Source: Uloborus plumipes (taxonomy: Eukaryota > Arthropoda > Arachnida > Araneae > Uloboridae). From it: 64,000 nucleotides of DNA. The stretch lies in NCBI GenBank assembly GCA_038373865.1, contig JAXGGA010002159.1, positions 1 through 64,000 on the forward strand. The letters are read 5' to 3'. Both the position numbers and the translations under genes were made by a program. Below, piece by piece: positions 11,172 to 24,469 of this stretch (position 1 is the stretch's first letter; each line of letters opens with the position of its first letter). The notes beneath the pieces were generated by a model. It was given only the letters and a program-made list of their open reading frames with translations, searched no databases and was not told the origin of the DNA.

Positions 11172-13444
11172 AATTTTTATCTATTAGGAATAAAAACCCG
11201 CCAATTATTTTTTTTAAATTTATTGCAAACTACGTGTATTTAATTAATTAAGCAATACTCAATGCCTTTTCTTATTTTTTTTAATTGAAAAAAATCTGAG
11301 GAAACAAAATTTATTTTAGACTTCCGTTAAATTTATAAGACGGTATTGTTGTTTATGTTTTGGCTATGATAAGATTTTTACGCCAAAATCATATTTAAAA
11401 TAAAAAAAATGACTTTGCTTATTCGTTTACGTAATAATAATAATTTCAAAATATATTTTTCATTTTCCTCTTACGTGACTTTTAGAATGTTTCACTCTTT
11501 GAGCAAATGGCTCGAAAAATAAATATTAATACATTTAATTACCGGAAAAACTTCACCATAATAATTGCAGTCGGAAAAGGTAGATTCCTCTTTAATGCAT
11601 GCTTATCAATTTTTCCTAAGTGTAAAATATTTAAAGAGAAACACAGATGTCATTACACTTGTTGAAATGAAAATATTTTTGTCTTAAATGCTAATAATTT
11701 TAATTAGAATTCATTGGAAAAATAGCTTCATTCCTTGAAACAGATTTTCTTTCTAATAAAATATTTACACTTTGATTTGAAGTGCGGAGTCGAAATATTT
11801 GATGTTTTTTTTGTTAAAGAATTCCTCGCTTTTTCCACTTCTAAGTTTCTTCAATATTTGTTTTCCTCCGCCTGAAGCATTGACTTAAACGTGGAAATCA
11901 ACACGTGCTATTGAACTACTTGAAGCTTCTTTTATACATTGGTTTAAATGTCATTGGATTCAAGCAGACATGTATTTAGTTTTTACTTGAGTTCGCTATA
12001 TATCTTTCTGGGTTGTGTGTGTTTTTTTTAAGAAAATTGTTTATTTAGTTATTTTCGCTATTCTCAATATTTTTAATGTATCCCATTACTTTTTATTTTC
12101 CTTTTGATTTTTTAAAATAATTTTCTGATGTTAATTTTTTACTGCGTCAGAAAAAAGCGTACTTCAGTAATAGATAGCATTTTAGAAAATGTTGAAAAAA
12201 AAAAAAAAGAAAAGAAAGGAGTGATATAAGTTTTACATACTCGCATTTTCACATTCTGAATTCAGTCCTGATTTTTTTCAGATAAAACATTTAATAAAAA
12301 TTTAAATTTAGGCAATAATATTAATATAATAATAATACTAATAATTAAATAAAAACAAACAAGATAGCGTTTAAAAAAGACTTTTAATGCAGTTAATTGA
12401 AAAAAAACCTAGTGGGAGCATTGTGTGTGTGAATGATCAGCCACAAAGGTATGACCCCGTTTTGCCGTTTTTATTAAATCATTTTAGTAACTGTTGGTCC
12501 CTCTATGGTTAAGATATGTAAATGTTTAAACGCATTTATTAAATTGCGTTAAAAATCATTAATTTTCAAAGTATTTAAAATAAACCATTTGTGTTTTAAC
12601 TACTTTCGGTTATGTCATTGAAAGATATGAGAGAAAGAAAAAAAACTGAACGAGAGACAGACTGGTAGGTACATTTCTAACATCTTCCAGAACTAATTTT
12701 CTTAAAAACTGTCTAAACTTAGTAAAATTTACAGTATTTATTGAATTAACTTATTTTAGTTCCAAGATGTAATACATTTAAATTTATGTGCATTTTTTTC
12801 TTTCTTGTTTTGCATAAGTTTTTTTGTTTACTTTTGCTGGAAATAAAGACAGAAAAAGGGTTAACTATTTAATGAAGCATTCAAGTTGTTAAGCCTCGAA
12901 TTTCTAATAATCGAATATTGTAGATTTTTTTTTATCTTCATTTTCCTTCTTTTAAAAAGTTTTTTGCTGAACGTAACGAATTTTACTTCAAAAACAGTAA
13001 TCACTTTATGCCAATTTAATACACCACTTTTCTCCGAAGTCTTCTCTTCTGTCTTTGCTTTTTTATGATCCGTGTGGATCTTTTTAGTGAATCGAATTCC
13101 AATTCTCTTTTCTGTCGGGAAACCAAATACATAAACATCTTCTAACACATTCAGTGGGACCGGAAATCGAATAAAAGACCCTGACCAAAGGTTCTTTCAT
13201 TTTTTCCTTGCTATAGAATAAAATATGGAGGAATGATGGGACCTTTTGCGAAAGTTTTTTGATGTTCATTTGTGAAATTCACAAGGGATTGAGTAGAATT
13301 ATAAAAAATCTGTCTTTATTACTTTTTTTGCTTTAAAATTATTTATGCTGCTTCGGAAGAAATTATTTCTTCCAAAGAAAAACCTAATCGATAGACAGGA
13401 AGCAGGAAGAGTTCTTGAAAATGCATTCTAAGATAATTTTTTAC
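11172..13444. other. No recognisable gene
   Basis: AT-rich DNA. The opposed open frames at 12861-13269 have no domain features and overlap each other, as expected by chance. No terminal repeats or RNA genes seen. Confidence 0.5.
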
Positions 13445-13448
13445 TTTA

Positions 13449-15858
13449 GGGTTATTCCATGTCAAGTGTACGAGGCGTCCCCACTCGACCCCTTCGATTT
13501 TGATGAAAAATGTTTTGGATGTACATATAAGACTTGCATGAAAACATACCAAAGTATAGCTCTATAAGTGTTATGGTTTAGCCAATAAAAATTATTGAAA
13601 AAAGGCCTCTTTTTCGTGTCTTGAAAAAATGAACAAATCGTCAAGTTTGTGCTTTTATTGCTCGCGACCTAAGACGATTATCAGGCTCAAATTTGGTGAT
13701 TCTGATCACTGTTTAGGGTAGAATAGCCTACTTGTGTAACAAAAGCTTCATGAACAGTAGATTTTTTGCAATTTGCTGCCAAAGTTGGTAAAAATTTTGA
13801 TCATACGTTATTAGCTTGTGTCTGCTGAGAGAATGACTTTCTGAAGCTAATTCTTTCCTCGTTTGTAGCCTGATAGTTCGTCCGAAAGGTGTGCAAGTGG
13901 CATCTCGATAGTTCAAATAATTGCTGAAATATGCGAGTTGAAACTCCAGTCAAATTTCTTTTTTCTCAATTTTGTCTCAATTTCAAAGGGCAATGTCTCA
14001 AAAGGGTCATCTTGAATTTCAATTTTCTTTACATCATTGGAAAGAGCACACTTTTCTTAACTAAAAAATGTTATTTTTATTTTTGAGATAAACCAGTTTC
14101 AAGGGATATTGCAGGTCAAAAATGTGTACGTCATTCAACGTGAAATCAAAGAAAAAAAGACATTAGAGCTCAAAAGTTGATGTCAATTTGTTCTATTAAA
14201 ATTTACGGGAGCTATTGTACTTATGTTCTGATAAAAAAAACCCTTTCTTAGATGTTTTTGAACTTTAGTTTTTGTGTGCGCATCCGTAAAAACTGAAGAA
14301 ATGGCAAAAAAAAAGTTTCGTTTTTAACAAAAATAATTATCTTCTTATCGCTGCTATAAGAGCTTGAGTCTTTTCCTACGTGTTATTTTTAAGCTCTTGA
14401 AACAGAATTTCGGATGATAAGTCACTTGGCAAGGTTGTAGGTCATTAATGTTTCAAGGTCTTAAAAAGCTTTTTCCCATTTTTCATCAGTTTTGTTTATG
14501 GGCAAATTGCAATCATAGGCTGAATATCTAAACACATCCTCGGCAGTATAATGAGTGGATTTTCAATTAATACTTATCATATTTTCAATTACTATTGTTA
14601 TCATTCATTTACACGGTGTAAATAATTGCAATATTCAACTCTATCGAAAGCTTTCGTTATCGCATTTTAGAAAAATGGCTCTGCAGTCCTATTATACATA
14701 TTTTTTTATCACGTACACACCATGTTAACTGTTTTATTTATTATTTATCTCATTTATTAATTATTTTTATGTTTATTTATTTATTTATTTATTTATTTGA
14801 AAAGGAAACAATGCTTTTTATGAATATAAAATATTAATGACACATTGCCAAGTGATATATCATACGAAATTCTGTTTCAAGAGCTTAAAAATAACACATA
14901 GGAAAAGACTCAAGCTCTTATAGCAGCGATAAGAAGATAATTATTTTTGTTAAAAACGAAACTTTATTTTTTGCCATTTCTTGAGTTTTTACGGATGCGC
15001 GCACAAAAACTAAAGTTCAAAAACATCTAAAAAAGATTTTTTTTAATCAGAACATAAGTATAATAGCTCCTGTAAATTTTAATAGAACAAATTGACATCA
15101 ACTTTTGAGGTCCATGTCTTTTTTTTCTTTGATTTCACGTTGAATGACGTACACATTTTTGAACTGCAATATCCCTTGAAACTGGTTTGTCTCAAAAATA
15201 AAAATAACGTTTTTCAGTTAAGAAAAGTGTGTTCTTTCTAATGATGTAAAGAAAAATGAAATAAAAGATAACCCTTTTGAGATATTGCATTTTGAAATTG
15301 AGACAAAATTGAGAAAAAAGAAATTTTATTGGAATTTCAACTCGCATAATTCAGCAATTATTTGAGCTATCGAGATGCCACTTGCCCACCTTTCGGACGA
15401 ACTATCCGGCTACAAACGAGGAAAGAATTAGCTTCAGAAAGTCATTCTTTCAGCAGATACAAGCTGATAACGTATGATCAAAATTTACCAAAATACGATT
15501 TTTTACCAACTTTGACAGCAAATTGCAAAAAATCAACAGTGTATGGAGCTTTTGTTACACAAGTAAGCTATTCTACCCTAAAAAGTGATCAAAATCACCA
15601 AATTTGAGCCTGATAATCGTCTTAGGTCGCGAGCAATAAAAGCACAAACTTGACGATTTGGTCATTTTTTTCAAGCACGAAAAAGGGGCCTTTTTTCAAT
15701 ATTTTTTATTGGCTAAACCATAAGGCTTATAGAGCTATAATTTGGTATGGATTCATGCACGTCTTATATGTACATCCAAAAAAAAAAAAATCATCAAAAT
15801 CGGAGGGGGTCGAGTTGGGATTTTCTCGAAATTTGGGACACCTGACATGGAATGACCC
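13449..15858. mobile_element. Fold-back element with ~1-kb inverted arms
   Basis: A left arm (about 13449-14450) is matched by the reverse complement of a right arm (about 14830-15858), with scattered substitutions and small indels. The arms are separated by about 380 bp containing a TTTA tetranucleotide run at 14772-14799. The ends read GGGTTATTCCATGTCAAGTG and, in reverse complement, GGGTCATTCCATGTCAGGTG. TTTA lies directly outside both ends (13445-13448 and 15859-15862), a candidate 4-bp target duplication. Mirror-image open frames in the two arms (13728-13916 minus, 15362-15607 plus) encode near-identical peptides, but substitutions between them alter amino acids as often as not, so coding is not supported. 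The superfamily is not assigned. Confidence 0.87.
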
Positions 15859-15862
15859 TTTA

Positions 15863-16163
15863 ATAAATATTTTGGTCGTTTAACCCGAATCATGAAAATC
15901 AAAATAATTAAAAATACTTATAACTAGTATTATTGCATTTACGGATACTAGATAATTATGAGAAGCTCGGAAGCTGGAAAACAACATATGTTTCTTAAGA
16001 AAAAGAGAAGTAGTTACAGAAATGTAAAAATAAACAATGAAAATGTGGTTGAAGGAGTGGCATTGTTAGCAAACCAAAGGTTTTGGAAACTAAAACAAAA
16101 ACAACTCAAAAGTCTAACTCCAGCTCAAGAAAACAACAACAATCACAAAACGCATGTAATAAG
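15863..16163. other. No recognisable gene
   Basis: About 300 bp between the fold-back element and the next MITE. The 78-codon frame at 15958-16194 is lysine-rich, of low complexity and runs into the MITE end, so it is not supported as a gene. Confidence 0.45.
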
Positions 16164-16165
16164 TA

Positions 16166-16971
16166 GGGGAATGTGGGTAAAACTGAAGTGGTAAAATATT
16201 TTCGCAGTTTACAGAACTACATATTTAGCAATATTTTAACTAATTTCCTACATAAATAGTTAATTTCATTCAAAAAATAATTAGCTCTAATGATCAACGA
16301 ATTAAATAAAGCAAGTCACTTTCGAAATTTATACACATATTGCAATAGTATCAAAAAATATTTCTTTTTATTTTAAACTCATTCAATTCTTGTATTTATC
16401 ATTTTAAATATCAATTGGGAGCTACTCATGTCAAGTGTAATTCTTATTTAGTTCATATTAGGTGCATTTTGATTTTAAATGTTTAACTCATTTTGTCAGG
16501 TGCACGAGGGGCAAAGTGAAAAAGCTCATTTCGGTTATTATTCATTCATTTAGTAAATCACATTGCCTCTTCAATATTTTTTTTTTCTTATTTCAATATT
16601 TTATTCACTTATTTACTTTTTCTTATATAAATTTATTCATAAATATGTCTTTACTTATTTATTTGTTTATTTTTAAATTATTATTTCATTTATTCGTTTG
16701 TGTATATGTTTATTTGAGAAAAAAATATTTTAAATCATCAAATAGAAAACATTCAGCACAAAGTATTTTATTTTTCACATTGCCCCTTGGTTTTTTGAGG
16801 TGAAAATTTCCCATCTGTTTTTGAAGCTGTTTTTTGAAATAAACTGACAAAAATGAAAAGTAATATTCCTACGCAAGTTGTATGCGAAAATAATTTCTTC
16901 TTTATGTTCAGTAATTTTTAGAACTAATTTCCATTTTTTTTTCATTTTTTTCACTTTGCTTCACATACCCC
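16166..16971. mobile_element. TA-flanked MITE family M, copy 2
   Basis: An 806-bp element. The left end is GGGGAATGTGGGTAAAACTG, preceded by TA at 16164-16165; the right end in reverse complement is GGGGTATGTGAAGCAAAGTG. The right flank is GA instead of TA. GGGGCAAAGTGAAA-like words recur inside (16508-16522 and, inverted, about 16777-16790). Related copies lie at 10900-11169 and 36003-36858. No transposase. The TA target and GGGGAA start resemble the pogo copies here, hence probably a Tc1/mariner-pogo MITE. Confidence 0.75.
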
Positions 16972-18066
16972 GACATTTTCCGTATCGGGTAAACTATTTT
17001 TGCTATTTCAGAATATGAAGTTATGAATATTCGTTTCACGGGACAAACTCAAGAAATACATTTTATAAAAGAAAAATCATCAATTCTTGTCATGACTTGA
17101 GTTGAACTGAAAATTAAATAAAAATCGAAAAATTGGGATGCTTTTTAAACATGTTCTGCGGCAAAAATGATTTCTCTTCATTAGGAATCAATACTTCTGG
17201 GAATCAAATTCTTCAAAATGCTCGGAACATTTTATCAACTTTTTGAATTTCGAAACCAGCAAACTTGTGGATGGAATTTAATCGTATTTTTCAATCTTTA
17301 TCAGATATTCCGCTTTCTTTCTACGATAGTTTACTCTCTCAGATAGTTTAAGAAATTTTCTGAGTTTTTTCAGAACAGTTCATTAACTAGAATAAAAGAT
17401 TTTGCTGGAAAAGTAGTAATCCATTCAGACATGATGTTGAATTAAGCGGAATATTTCCTTCGATGTTCGTAAATATACCGTCTAATTAGAAATTAGTTTT
17501 ATAAGTGGTAACATTATAAGCAAGTAAGAAAAAATAGGCACCTTAAAGATAGTCTCGTTTTAATTTAAAATTTTTCATTTTCACCATGACTTAAAATGTT
17601 TTAAAAACTCACACTTGCATACGTTTAGAAATTGGTGATTTATGTATGTGGGGAAAATATGAGTAAAAGTCTTAAACTATATAAATTTCAACGAAATGGG
17701 TTACTGTAACCGAAATTCGTTGCAGTGTGTACTTGATGTGTCTTCAATAGCATTAAAATAGTGTATTTCAAGAAGAAATGAAAAGTTTCGAATCCCGAGG
17801 AGTATTAGATACGAAGTGTATCACATTTTACTCCTTTTAACTATAAGTATTAATAAGCTATTTGAAAAACGTTTAAAATCCAGTTTGGGTACGTACGTAC
17901 TAACACCCTCGCAACATAAGTTGCGCTAAGGTGCCAACGAAGAGCAGCCTTGTTGTTCACATATCTAAAACCGCCCCCCCCCCCACCAAAAAAAAAGGCC
18001 CCGCCAAACAAACGTCTAAATCCGCAGCTTGTGTGTCGTTAATATGTAAGTAACCAAAGATCTTAA
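16972..18066. other. No recognisable gene
   Basis: AT-rich DNA ending in a C-run (17974-17984) and A-run just before Helitron 1. No supported feature. Confidence 0.5.
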
Positions 18067-18863
18067 TCTATATACATAAAAGACTACTTTTGAAAACGTA
18101 TGTCCGGGATAATCTTCCAAACTACTGAACCGATTTTAACCATTTTTTCACCGTAGATAGCTACAGTAACAGGGAGCAGGATAAGCTGTAATTTATTTCT
18201 AAAAATCTTAGTTTAAAAAAGTTATTATGGAAAACAGTAAATTTCATATAGTTTCCCCATTAAATGATTAAATTTTCAGTCCATTGTTGCAAAAATTTGG
18301 TGCCATGCAGCAACAATATTGATTGTAATCATATTGAAAATTTGAACCAAGGCTTTTCTGGAGTAAGTATGGAATTTATTGCCTTCTAAGGATTTTTATA
18401 TTTATCTGAGCCAACAATCGCTAACGGGTGAAATAAAAAAAAATGATTTTGGCAATAGTTAGAGAATAGAAAGTGTTTATAGTCAAAAAATTTTCTAAAT
18501 TAGGTACATAAGATGTTTTCAAATCACCAATGTTGTAACGAGGATAGAAACTAATAATGGGACTTATTTAACGAGGAATATTTGGAAATGGTTAATTTCA
18601 GTGCGATTGATACTGTAAATATGTATTTATTTTAATATACCAAGCTTATAACATTTCCTATTTACTCAAAAATTATTTGTAGCTTGCTATTTTTTTTTTA
18701 GCTTGCATTATTTTTTTTTAGTTTATCCATAACATAGCCATTGTTTACAGAAGTAGCCATTATGTTTATAGATATGCACTTTAGTGTTGGGAAATTTATG
18801 AATAAGTTTCACTAAACCACCCTACACCCACAGAAGCCCGGGCAGGGCCGGGTACCCGGCTAG
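18067..18863 (+). mobile_element. Helitron 1 (non-autonomous)
   Basis: A 797-bp element starting TCTATATACATAAAAGACTA and ending in a GC-rich hairpin (GCCCGGGCAGGGCCGGGTAC) followed by CTAG. It is inserted between A (18066) and T (18864). The 5' TC, 3' hairpin plus CTAG and A/T target with no duplication are diagnostic of Helitrons. It closely matches Helitron 2 (26849-28543) and, inverted, Helitron 3 (38756-40751). No Rep/helicase is encoded. It shows the uninterrupted site (around 18638-18652) for the mariner insertion in Helitron 2. Confidence 0.92.
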
Positions 18864-18864
18864 T

Positions 18865-20099
18865 GTATCATATCTCATAAATCTTTACAAAGTCATGATT
18901 TCGGAAATTTCTTTGAATAAATAGGACATTGCAAAATGATGCATTTTACCTGAAGAGAATTTTCTCTTCTATGAATCAGGGAAGCCTGCAAAATCAAGAA
19001 TAGGAGAGATAACGTCGGAATTCTTTCGAATTACGTATCTCGGCGTATTTTCAAAATGTTTCGTCGAACTTGTCAAAACAACAAAACTCATATTTGCTCG
19101 CCAAATGATGTTCAGTGTTCAAATAAAGCAATCCATCAAGTAGAACTAAATATTACATAACGAACCAGATAAAAACCCGACGAGTTCAGGTGAACTAAGC
19201 TATTACATAGTTTTTTTTTAAGTGGTCTGTGTAATTGTTGGGTCCGTTTTATTATTTTTATAGCTAAAAGAATCATATAGGATAATTCACGCTTGTGAGC
19301 CGTCGGGTAAAATGCTCAGTAATTAGTTTTCATTAGTTATTCACACTGCCCTGGCAATTATTTTTCAATGACGTAGTGGTTTTCTACTGATTTCTACCAA
19401 TTATTAAGATTTTAAAGAAAACCTTGATCAGCTGGCTTTTTTTAGCATGTGACTTAAGTTTATTTATTTAAGAGCCTTAATATAAACAAGGACTTACTAG
19501 TTGATTTTTCTAATTAAACAGTAAGATAACATTATCTGTTAATGTTGGTTGTTGTCATACGGGCTTTTTGTTTGAACATTAGGTGTGGTGCAAATGACAT
19601 TCATAAAATGTTTGATGACTCACCCTATTAATTGCGTTTCTGACCCCCAGCAGGTCGATATTCTCTTCCTAAGGCATAAGTGTCCAAAATTTGCTCAAAA
19701 ATTTTCACCAACAGTTTCTATGTACCATCAAAGATGTAATGGCTGCGAAAAGTTTAAGAAACAACTATTGCCAAAAAGCATAAGTCACGTAAAAATCCAA
19801 ATCACGCAAAATCTCATTTCTTAAAGTTAAATTTAATGTTTATTATGCTACTCACAAAATAATGCACATTAGTTTTGCTAACTACTACAACTTATCTTAA
19901 TTATAACGGGTTGCATAATATTATTTTAAGTGGAGCAGCACAGGTGGTGTGTTGCAAATTGCATGTCAGGGTAATTCGCCTAAAAGTGACTATTTCAATT
20001 TTTAGTAGCCAAAGTTTTATTTTTTATCTGTTATTGTTGTTCGATTTAACGCATCCATCTAGACCATCACTAATAAAAGTTTTATTTTTCATTTTTCAT
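18865..20099. other. No recognisable gene
   Basis: Frames of 75-79 codons at 19585-19824 and 19875-20102 lack domain features and splice context. No terminal repeats found. Confidence 0.45.
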
Positions 20100-20102
20100 T
20101 AA

Positions 20103-20247
20103 GGACCCTGCTCCACATCAGCGGAAAACGCGACCGAAACCGAAGGCAGAAACCGAAAATCCTGGTACTTTCCATAGGAACACAATTTTAATCCATTTTA
20201 CGTTTCTGCTTTATGCTTGCGTTTTCCGCTGATGTGGAGTAGGGCCC
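20103..20247. mobile_element. PIF/Harbinger-type MITE
   Basis: A 145-bp, largely self-complementary element. Left end GGACCCTGCTCCACATCAGC; right end in reverse complement GGGCCCTACTCCACATCAGC, with symmetry continuing through GGAAAACGC. It is flanked by TAA at 20100-20102 and 20248-20250. A 3-bp TAA/TTA duplication with GGxCC ends fits PIF/Harbinger. Confidence 0.8.
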
Positions 20248-20250
20248 TAA

Positions 20251-22892
20251 CGCAACAGTTTTTATAAATGTCTTCTCATGGGTGGGCGTGGTACTTCGAG
20301 TTACCCTGTAGTCGTTTGAACGACTGGAATTTAGACAAAAAAGTGTATTAAATTCGAGTTCAATAAATCCCTTCTGTTCTCTTTTGAAGAAGTATTTTTT
20401 GGTATGAGCTTTTAAAAGAAAATGTTTACTTTCCTAAGGGTTTTCTTTCTCTCGCTCTCCGATTCTTTTATGAAAGTTTGTTTGCAAAGAAAACACGTCC
20501 CATCGATTTTTCAGACATTTTAAAGCTTATGAAACTTAGATTGAAGATAAGATTTAAGAGCAAAACATTTTGTTTGTGTAAACTCGCAAAGTTGTAACAT
20601 ATATGTGTCCTTTCTGGGAATTTTAGCGTTTAAGATTCGAGTCAGGAAAATATCTGTATTAGTAATAACGTAATTATGTAAGTGTACGTGTAATCGAGCA
20701 TTGTACTAACGTAATAATTGCAATACTTTTAAAAAGCAGGTATACACTGCACGTGAATTTTCTTTAAACGAGCATATCTGGGAGTACAATTTAGTTTAAG
20801 TTGGACAACTTTAGAGTTTGATGGAATTAGAGAGGCCTTTATTGTAACAGTGAAACTAAAAAAAAAAATCAGTGTAATGTGCGAACATGTTTTGGCTCAA
20901 TGTTCACCCAATTTCCTCTTGCACTCACGCTAGAGACCATTGCTTGTTTTCCTATAAGCTTGTGAACTCTGCTTTAGGGACCTTCTAGCTTGCTCTCCCC
21001 TCCCGCACCCCCCCCCCCCAATTTCAAGAGCATATTTTCTTTTAATGTTTTCAATCGTCTACCATTTTTGAATTCCAAATTGTCTCTAAAAATATTATTT
21101 TAGTTGGTTTACATGAACATAACTTGTGGTTTCAAAGGATACATGTAGATGTTTGAGCTTCATTAAGGAACCTGGTCAACTTCTCTATAATTCTTAACAC
21201 AATGTGATAAACTAATTTTTGAGCAGGTACACTATGAAAAAAGCTCCCTTTTCACTTTTTGAAAGCAATTGTAGACTGATTTGAAGAGGAAAAAGGCTCT
21301 GGGTAATAAATGTAATGACATTGCATTAAAAGAAAAACATGAATTGATTATCAATAATGTTTAGGCAGTTCAGGCGTGAAATAGTTGTCACATGTAAATG
21401 TGTCCTGAGTGAAATGAAGGTACTGTCTGTTTTCGAACTCGGGGCCTGGCAGTCACGAACGGTTCCATTTAAAAAAGGGGTGACAGGTTAATTAGGCGCA
21501 TTTCCAGATGCTTTCAGTCTTTGTTCGCGTTCATTTTCTTGTTGAATGTTTCTTTGCCTTATCCCCGTATTTTGAGGAAATCAGAAGAGACCTGGCGCTT
21601 GCGCAAAGTCTAGGAAGGTCGCGCGATAAAATTTTGAAAGTAAGAGATCATTTGTTTACAATACCAGTACACTGCTACTCGCAGCTTAAGGGGGAGAGGG
21701 GGGGTTGTGGTTTAAACTGCAGCAACGATTTTTTTTGTTACTGGGCAGTATTTTTGGGGAGACACGTATGCAATGAAAAAACGATGCACGAGTATGCCTC
21801 TTGCACCTTTGACTGCACAATTCAAGATAGCCCCGTAGATGGATCGGGCATATATTCCCAAAATTGCTAAATTGGGCCCTGCTGGAGATGGCTTGGTAGG
21901 GCACTAATACCTCCAAACGTTTGAGATTTTTTCTGTTATAAATGACCGCATTGCTTTCACATACTACTAATTTCCGTTATCAATATTGCTTTTAAGTGTT
22001 TAAAATTTCGTTTCATTCTGATTACTCTTTCCTCGTATGTCAATTTTATGGAACTAGTGTGTATATATATACATATATTTAACGACGTGTCTTTTTAATT
22101 TTGTTATGATTAAACCCTGCACTCACTGCTAGCAAAAATGTTATAGAATAATACTCCGTCAAGAAGTTTTTTTTTTCGTTTATGATAGTTTAAATAAAAA
22201 AACAACGTAGCGGTTTTATATGTTATACATTCTTTAAAATAAGAATCATGGCAAAACTTAAGAAAATGAGTACTAAAATGTGTCAACTAATTAACATATT
22301 TCGCATTTAAAACTTTTTTTCGAAAACTTTTTAAAATGCTGATTAATTTAACCTTTAGTTATATTTTAACTCATTCATGAACGAGAATTAGAACTACGAA
22401 AAATGCAATATATTATTATTTTTTATGAGCACTTCCGTCACCCTAATATTTGCACAGAAAGTTTCACATTTTTAAAAGGTTACTAATCATAATTAAGAAT
22501 AGTGCATTCAACTATGGCATGACTAATTCTCAACTCGTAATTTTCCCACGTATTTTCTTCGTGTTTAACATCAATTTTTCTTTCATTCTTAATTTTAAGA
22601 ATTTCCAACTAACGCGTTTAATTATGCATTTACCTCATCTACCATGAATAATTGTGCCCGAAAAAAAAACTATTCTACAAAATTAATTAAAACTTTCTTT
22701 TTCATTAATATTTTGAGCTCTGCTATAACTCCCATTCTTTATGAAACTGCAACTTAAATAACGTAGTTAATTAGTGGGTAGAATAGGCTCAATTTTTACT
22801 CATTGATGTTAATGAGTGATAACTTTTAGAAATTTCCTTTTATTTAATTTAAAACTTCTGCGGTGAATTTTTTTAGATGCGTACATTACGCT
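20251..22892. other. No recognisable gene
   Basis: Contains a C12 run (21008-21019). The 120-codon frame at 21508-21870 is the longest here; it is fairly GC-rich and cysteine-containing, but I recognise no domain, and the overlapping minus-strand frame is equally open. I do not call it a gene. Confidence 0.4.
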
Positions 22893-22893
22893 G

Positions 22894-22942
22894 CTTCTTC
22901 TTCTCTCTCTTTCTCTCTCTCTCTCTGTGTGTGTATGTGTGT
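22894..22942. repeat. (CT)n(GT)n microsatellite
   Basis: A CT-rich run passes into GTGTGTGTATGTGTGT. A compound dinucleotide repeat. Confidence 0.95.
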
Positions 22943-23892
22943 TGTAAATTTAAAATTGCATTTTTTATAAACAAAACTTGAGCTTATAAACAGTAGAATA
23001 TGCATTTTAAGAATAAAACTAAGTTTATATATTTGTTGTCAAATAATTGCTCTTCTTAAAACAATAAAATAAGAAAAAATAGTCTCCTAAAATGTTAATT
23101 GAAAGCCCAAACCAAAGTTCTATTGAACAAATGTGTCTTTGATAGTGGAACTAGTTACTGTGGTTTGTTAATTTTTAATAAATTTATTTTTTTAAATTAA
23201 TGTATTTGGACAAAAAAAAAAAACGACTTTTCTCTGCATGTTTCCAAGCTGCGTGTTTTAGAGTCGTATGTTTTTATTGGCTATGTTCTAAAACAATGGA
23301 GTGTGCTTTTCGGTGGTGCTGAAGCTTTTCGTCAATATTACGGGGATCGCGAAAACACTATTTTTAATGCTATTTTAATTGAATAAAACGCGCGTTCTTT
23401 GCATGTTTTTTTAATTTCTTTAATTGATAAGATTGGTGGTTATGTTAAAATAAAAAAATGTGGAGATGGATATGTAGATAAGCAGATATGTGTCTTATCT
23501 ATTTATAAATATGGAGTTAACTATGCACAGATCGTCGGACAGTAAGAGATAAAGAAAATGTTTTAGTCAGAACAATATGTGTATAGATGGATATGGCTTG
23601 ATAAAAACACATCACCCCTCACATGTGTGTAACCAGCCACTGAAGGTGGAAATCTTAGCGTAACATTTGAACGCCAAAAAAGGCGAACACACCACAGTTC
23701 ACATCTACCCGTTCACGGTTAGTCAAAATAAAAATAACGAGAAAGTTCGTGAATTATTACCAGTGTTTTATATGAGGTCTTGGCATCACCAATAAAAATG
23801 AAATTGTAAATTTGTACCAAGAAAAAACTTTGGTTTTATTCTTATATTAATGGTTGTGGCGAGAAAAGGGTATTTGACTCAGTTTGTATTAT
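22943..23892. other. No recognisable gene
   Basis: AT-rich DNA. A more complex patch at about 23590-23720 has no coding frame or terminal repeat that I can recognise. Confidence 0.45.
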
Positions 23893-23896
23893 TTAA

Positions 23897-24465
23897 CCCT
23901 TTAAGCGGTCAGTTATTTTACCAGAAATGCTTCCAAAAAAGGCATATTTTTTGTTACATATAGTTAAAGACCATACTTAAAAGAATAAGAATATCAAGAA
24001 TTTTTTAATTTTTTTTTCGTTTTTAATACTTTTACAACATTTTTTATTTTACAATTTGGGTCACAAAAACCCTAAATGTTTGCTTTTTTCAAGTACATTC
24101 TGCAGTAAAGAATGGTTTACAAATTATACAAAAAAATTATCTCACGCCTACTATGAATTTTGAAGTTTACAATTTTCCAAACAGTTCAGAAGTCTTTTTC
24201 ATACTGTCTAGTCATAAAGTAGAACAAAAAGTTCCCGCTTTCCCGCTACATAGAAAAACTCGGATGAAAAGCATTTCATTTACTTGAACAAACCACACTA
24301 TCTGTTGAAAAATAATACTACCAAATAGTCTCTTTCAATAATGAAAAATTCGGGCAAACCAGAAAAGGAAATCAGAAAATATCGATGCCCGTACGCCGTA
24401 CGGGCAAACCAGATGAGGTCAATTTCGGGTAGCACGTACACTGTACGGGCAAACCGCTTAAAGGG
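23897..24465. mobile_element. piggyBac-type MITE 2
   Basis: A 569-bp element with inverted ends CCCTTTAAGCGGT and ACCGCTTAAAGGG, exactly flanked by TTAA at 23893-23896 and 24466-24469. Near the right end a palindromic GCCCGTAC...GTACGGGC word and several CGGGCAAACC repeats occur (24352, 24400, 24446), candidate subterminal binding sites. No transposase. The TTAA duplication and CCC ends indicate piggyBac. Confidence 0.88.
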
Positions 24466-24469
24466 TTAA

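Noticed and set aside
15362..15883. Mirror-image peptide frames in the two arms of the fold-back element, near-identical over about 40 residues.
   Set aside because: Similarity is expected from the DNA inverted repeat. Of the differences I checked, about three change the amino acid and two do not, with no sign of selection on protein.
21508..21870. A 120-codon open frame, cysteine-containing and relatively GC-rich.
   Set aside because: No recognisable domain, no splice or promoter context, and the opposite strand is equally open. Kept only as a note in the intergenic entry.
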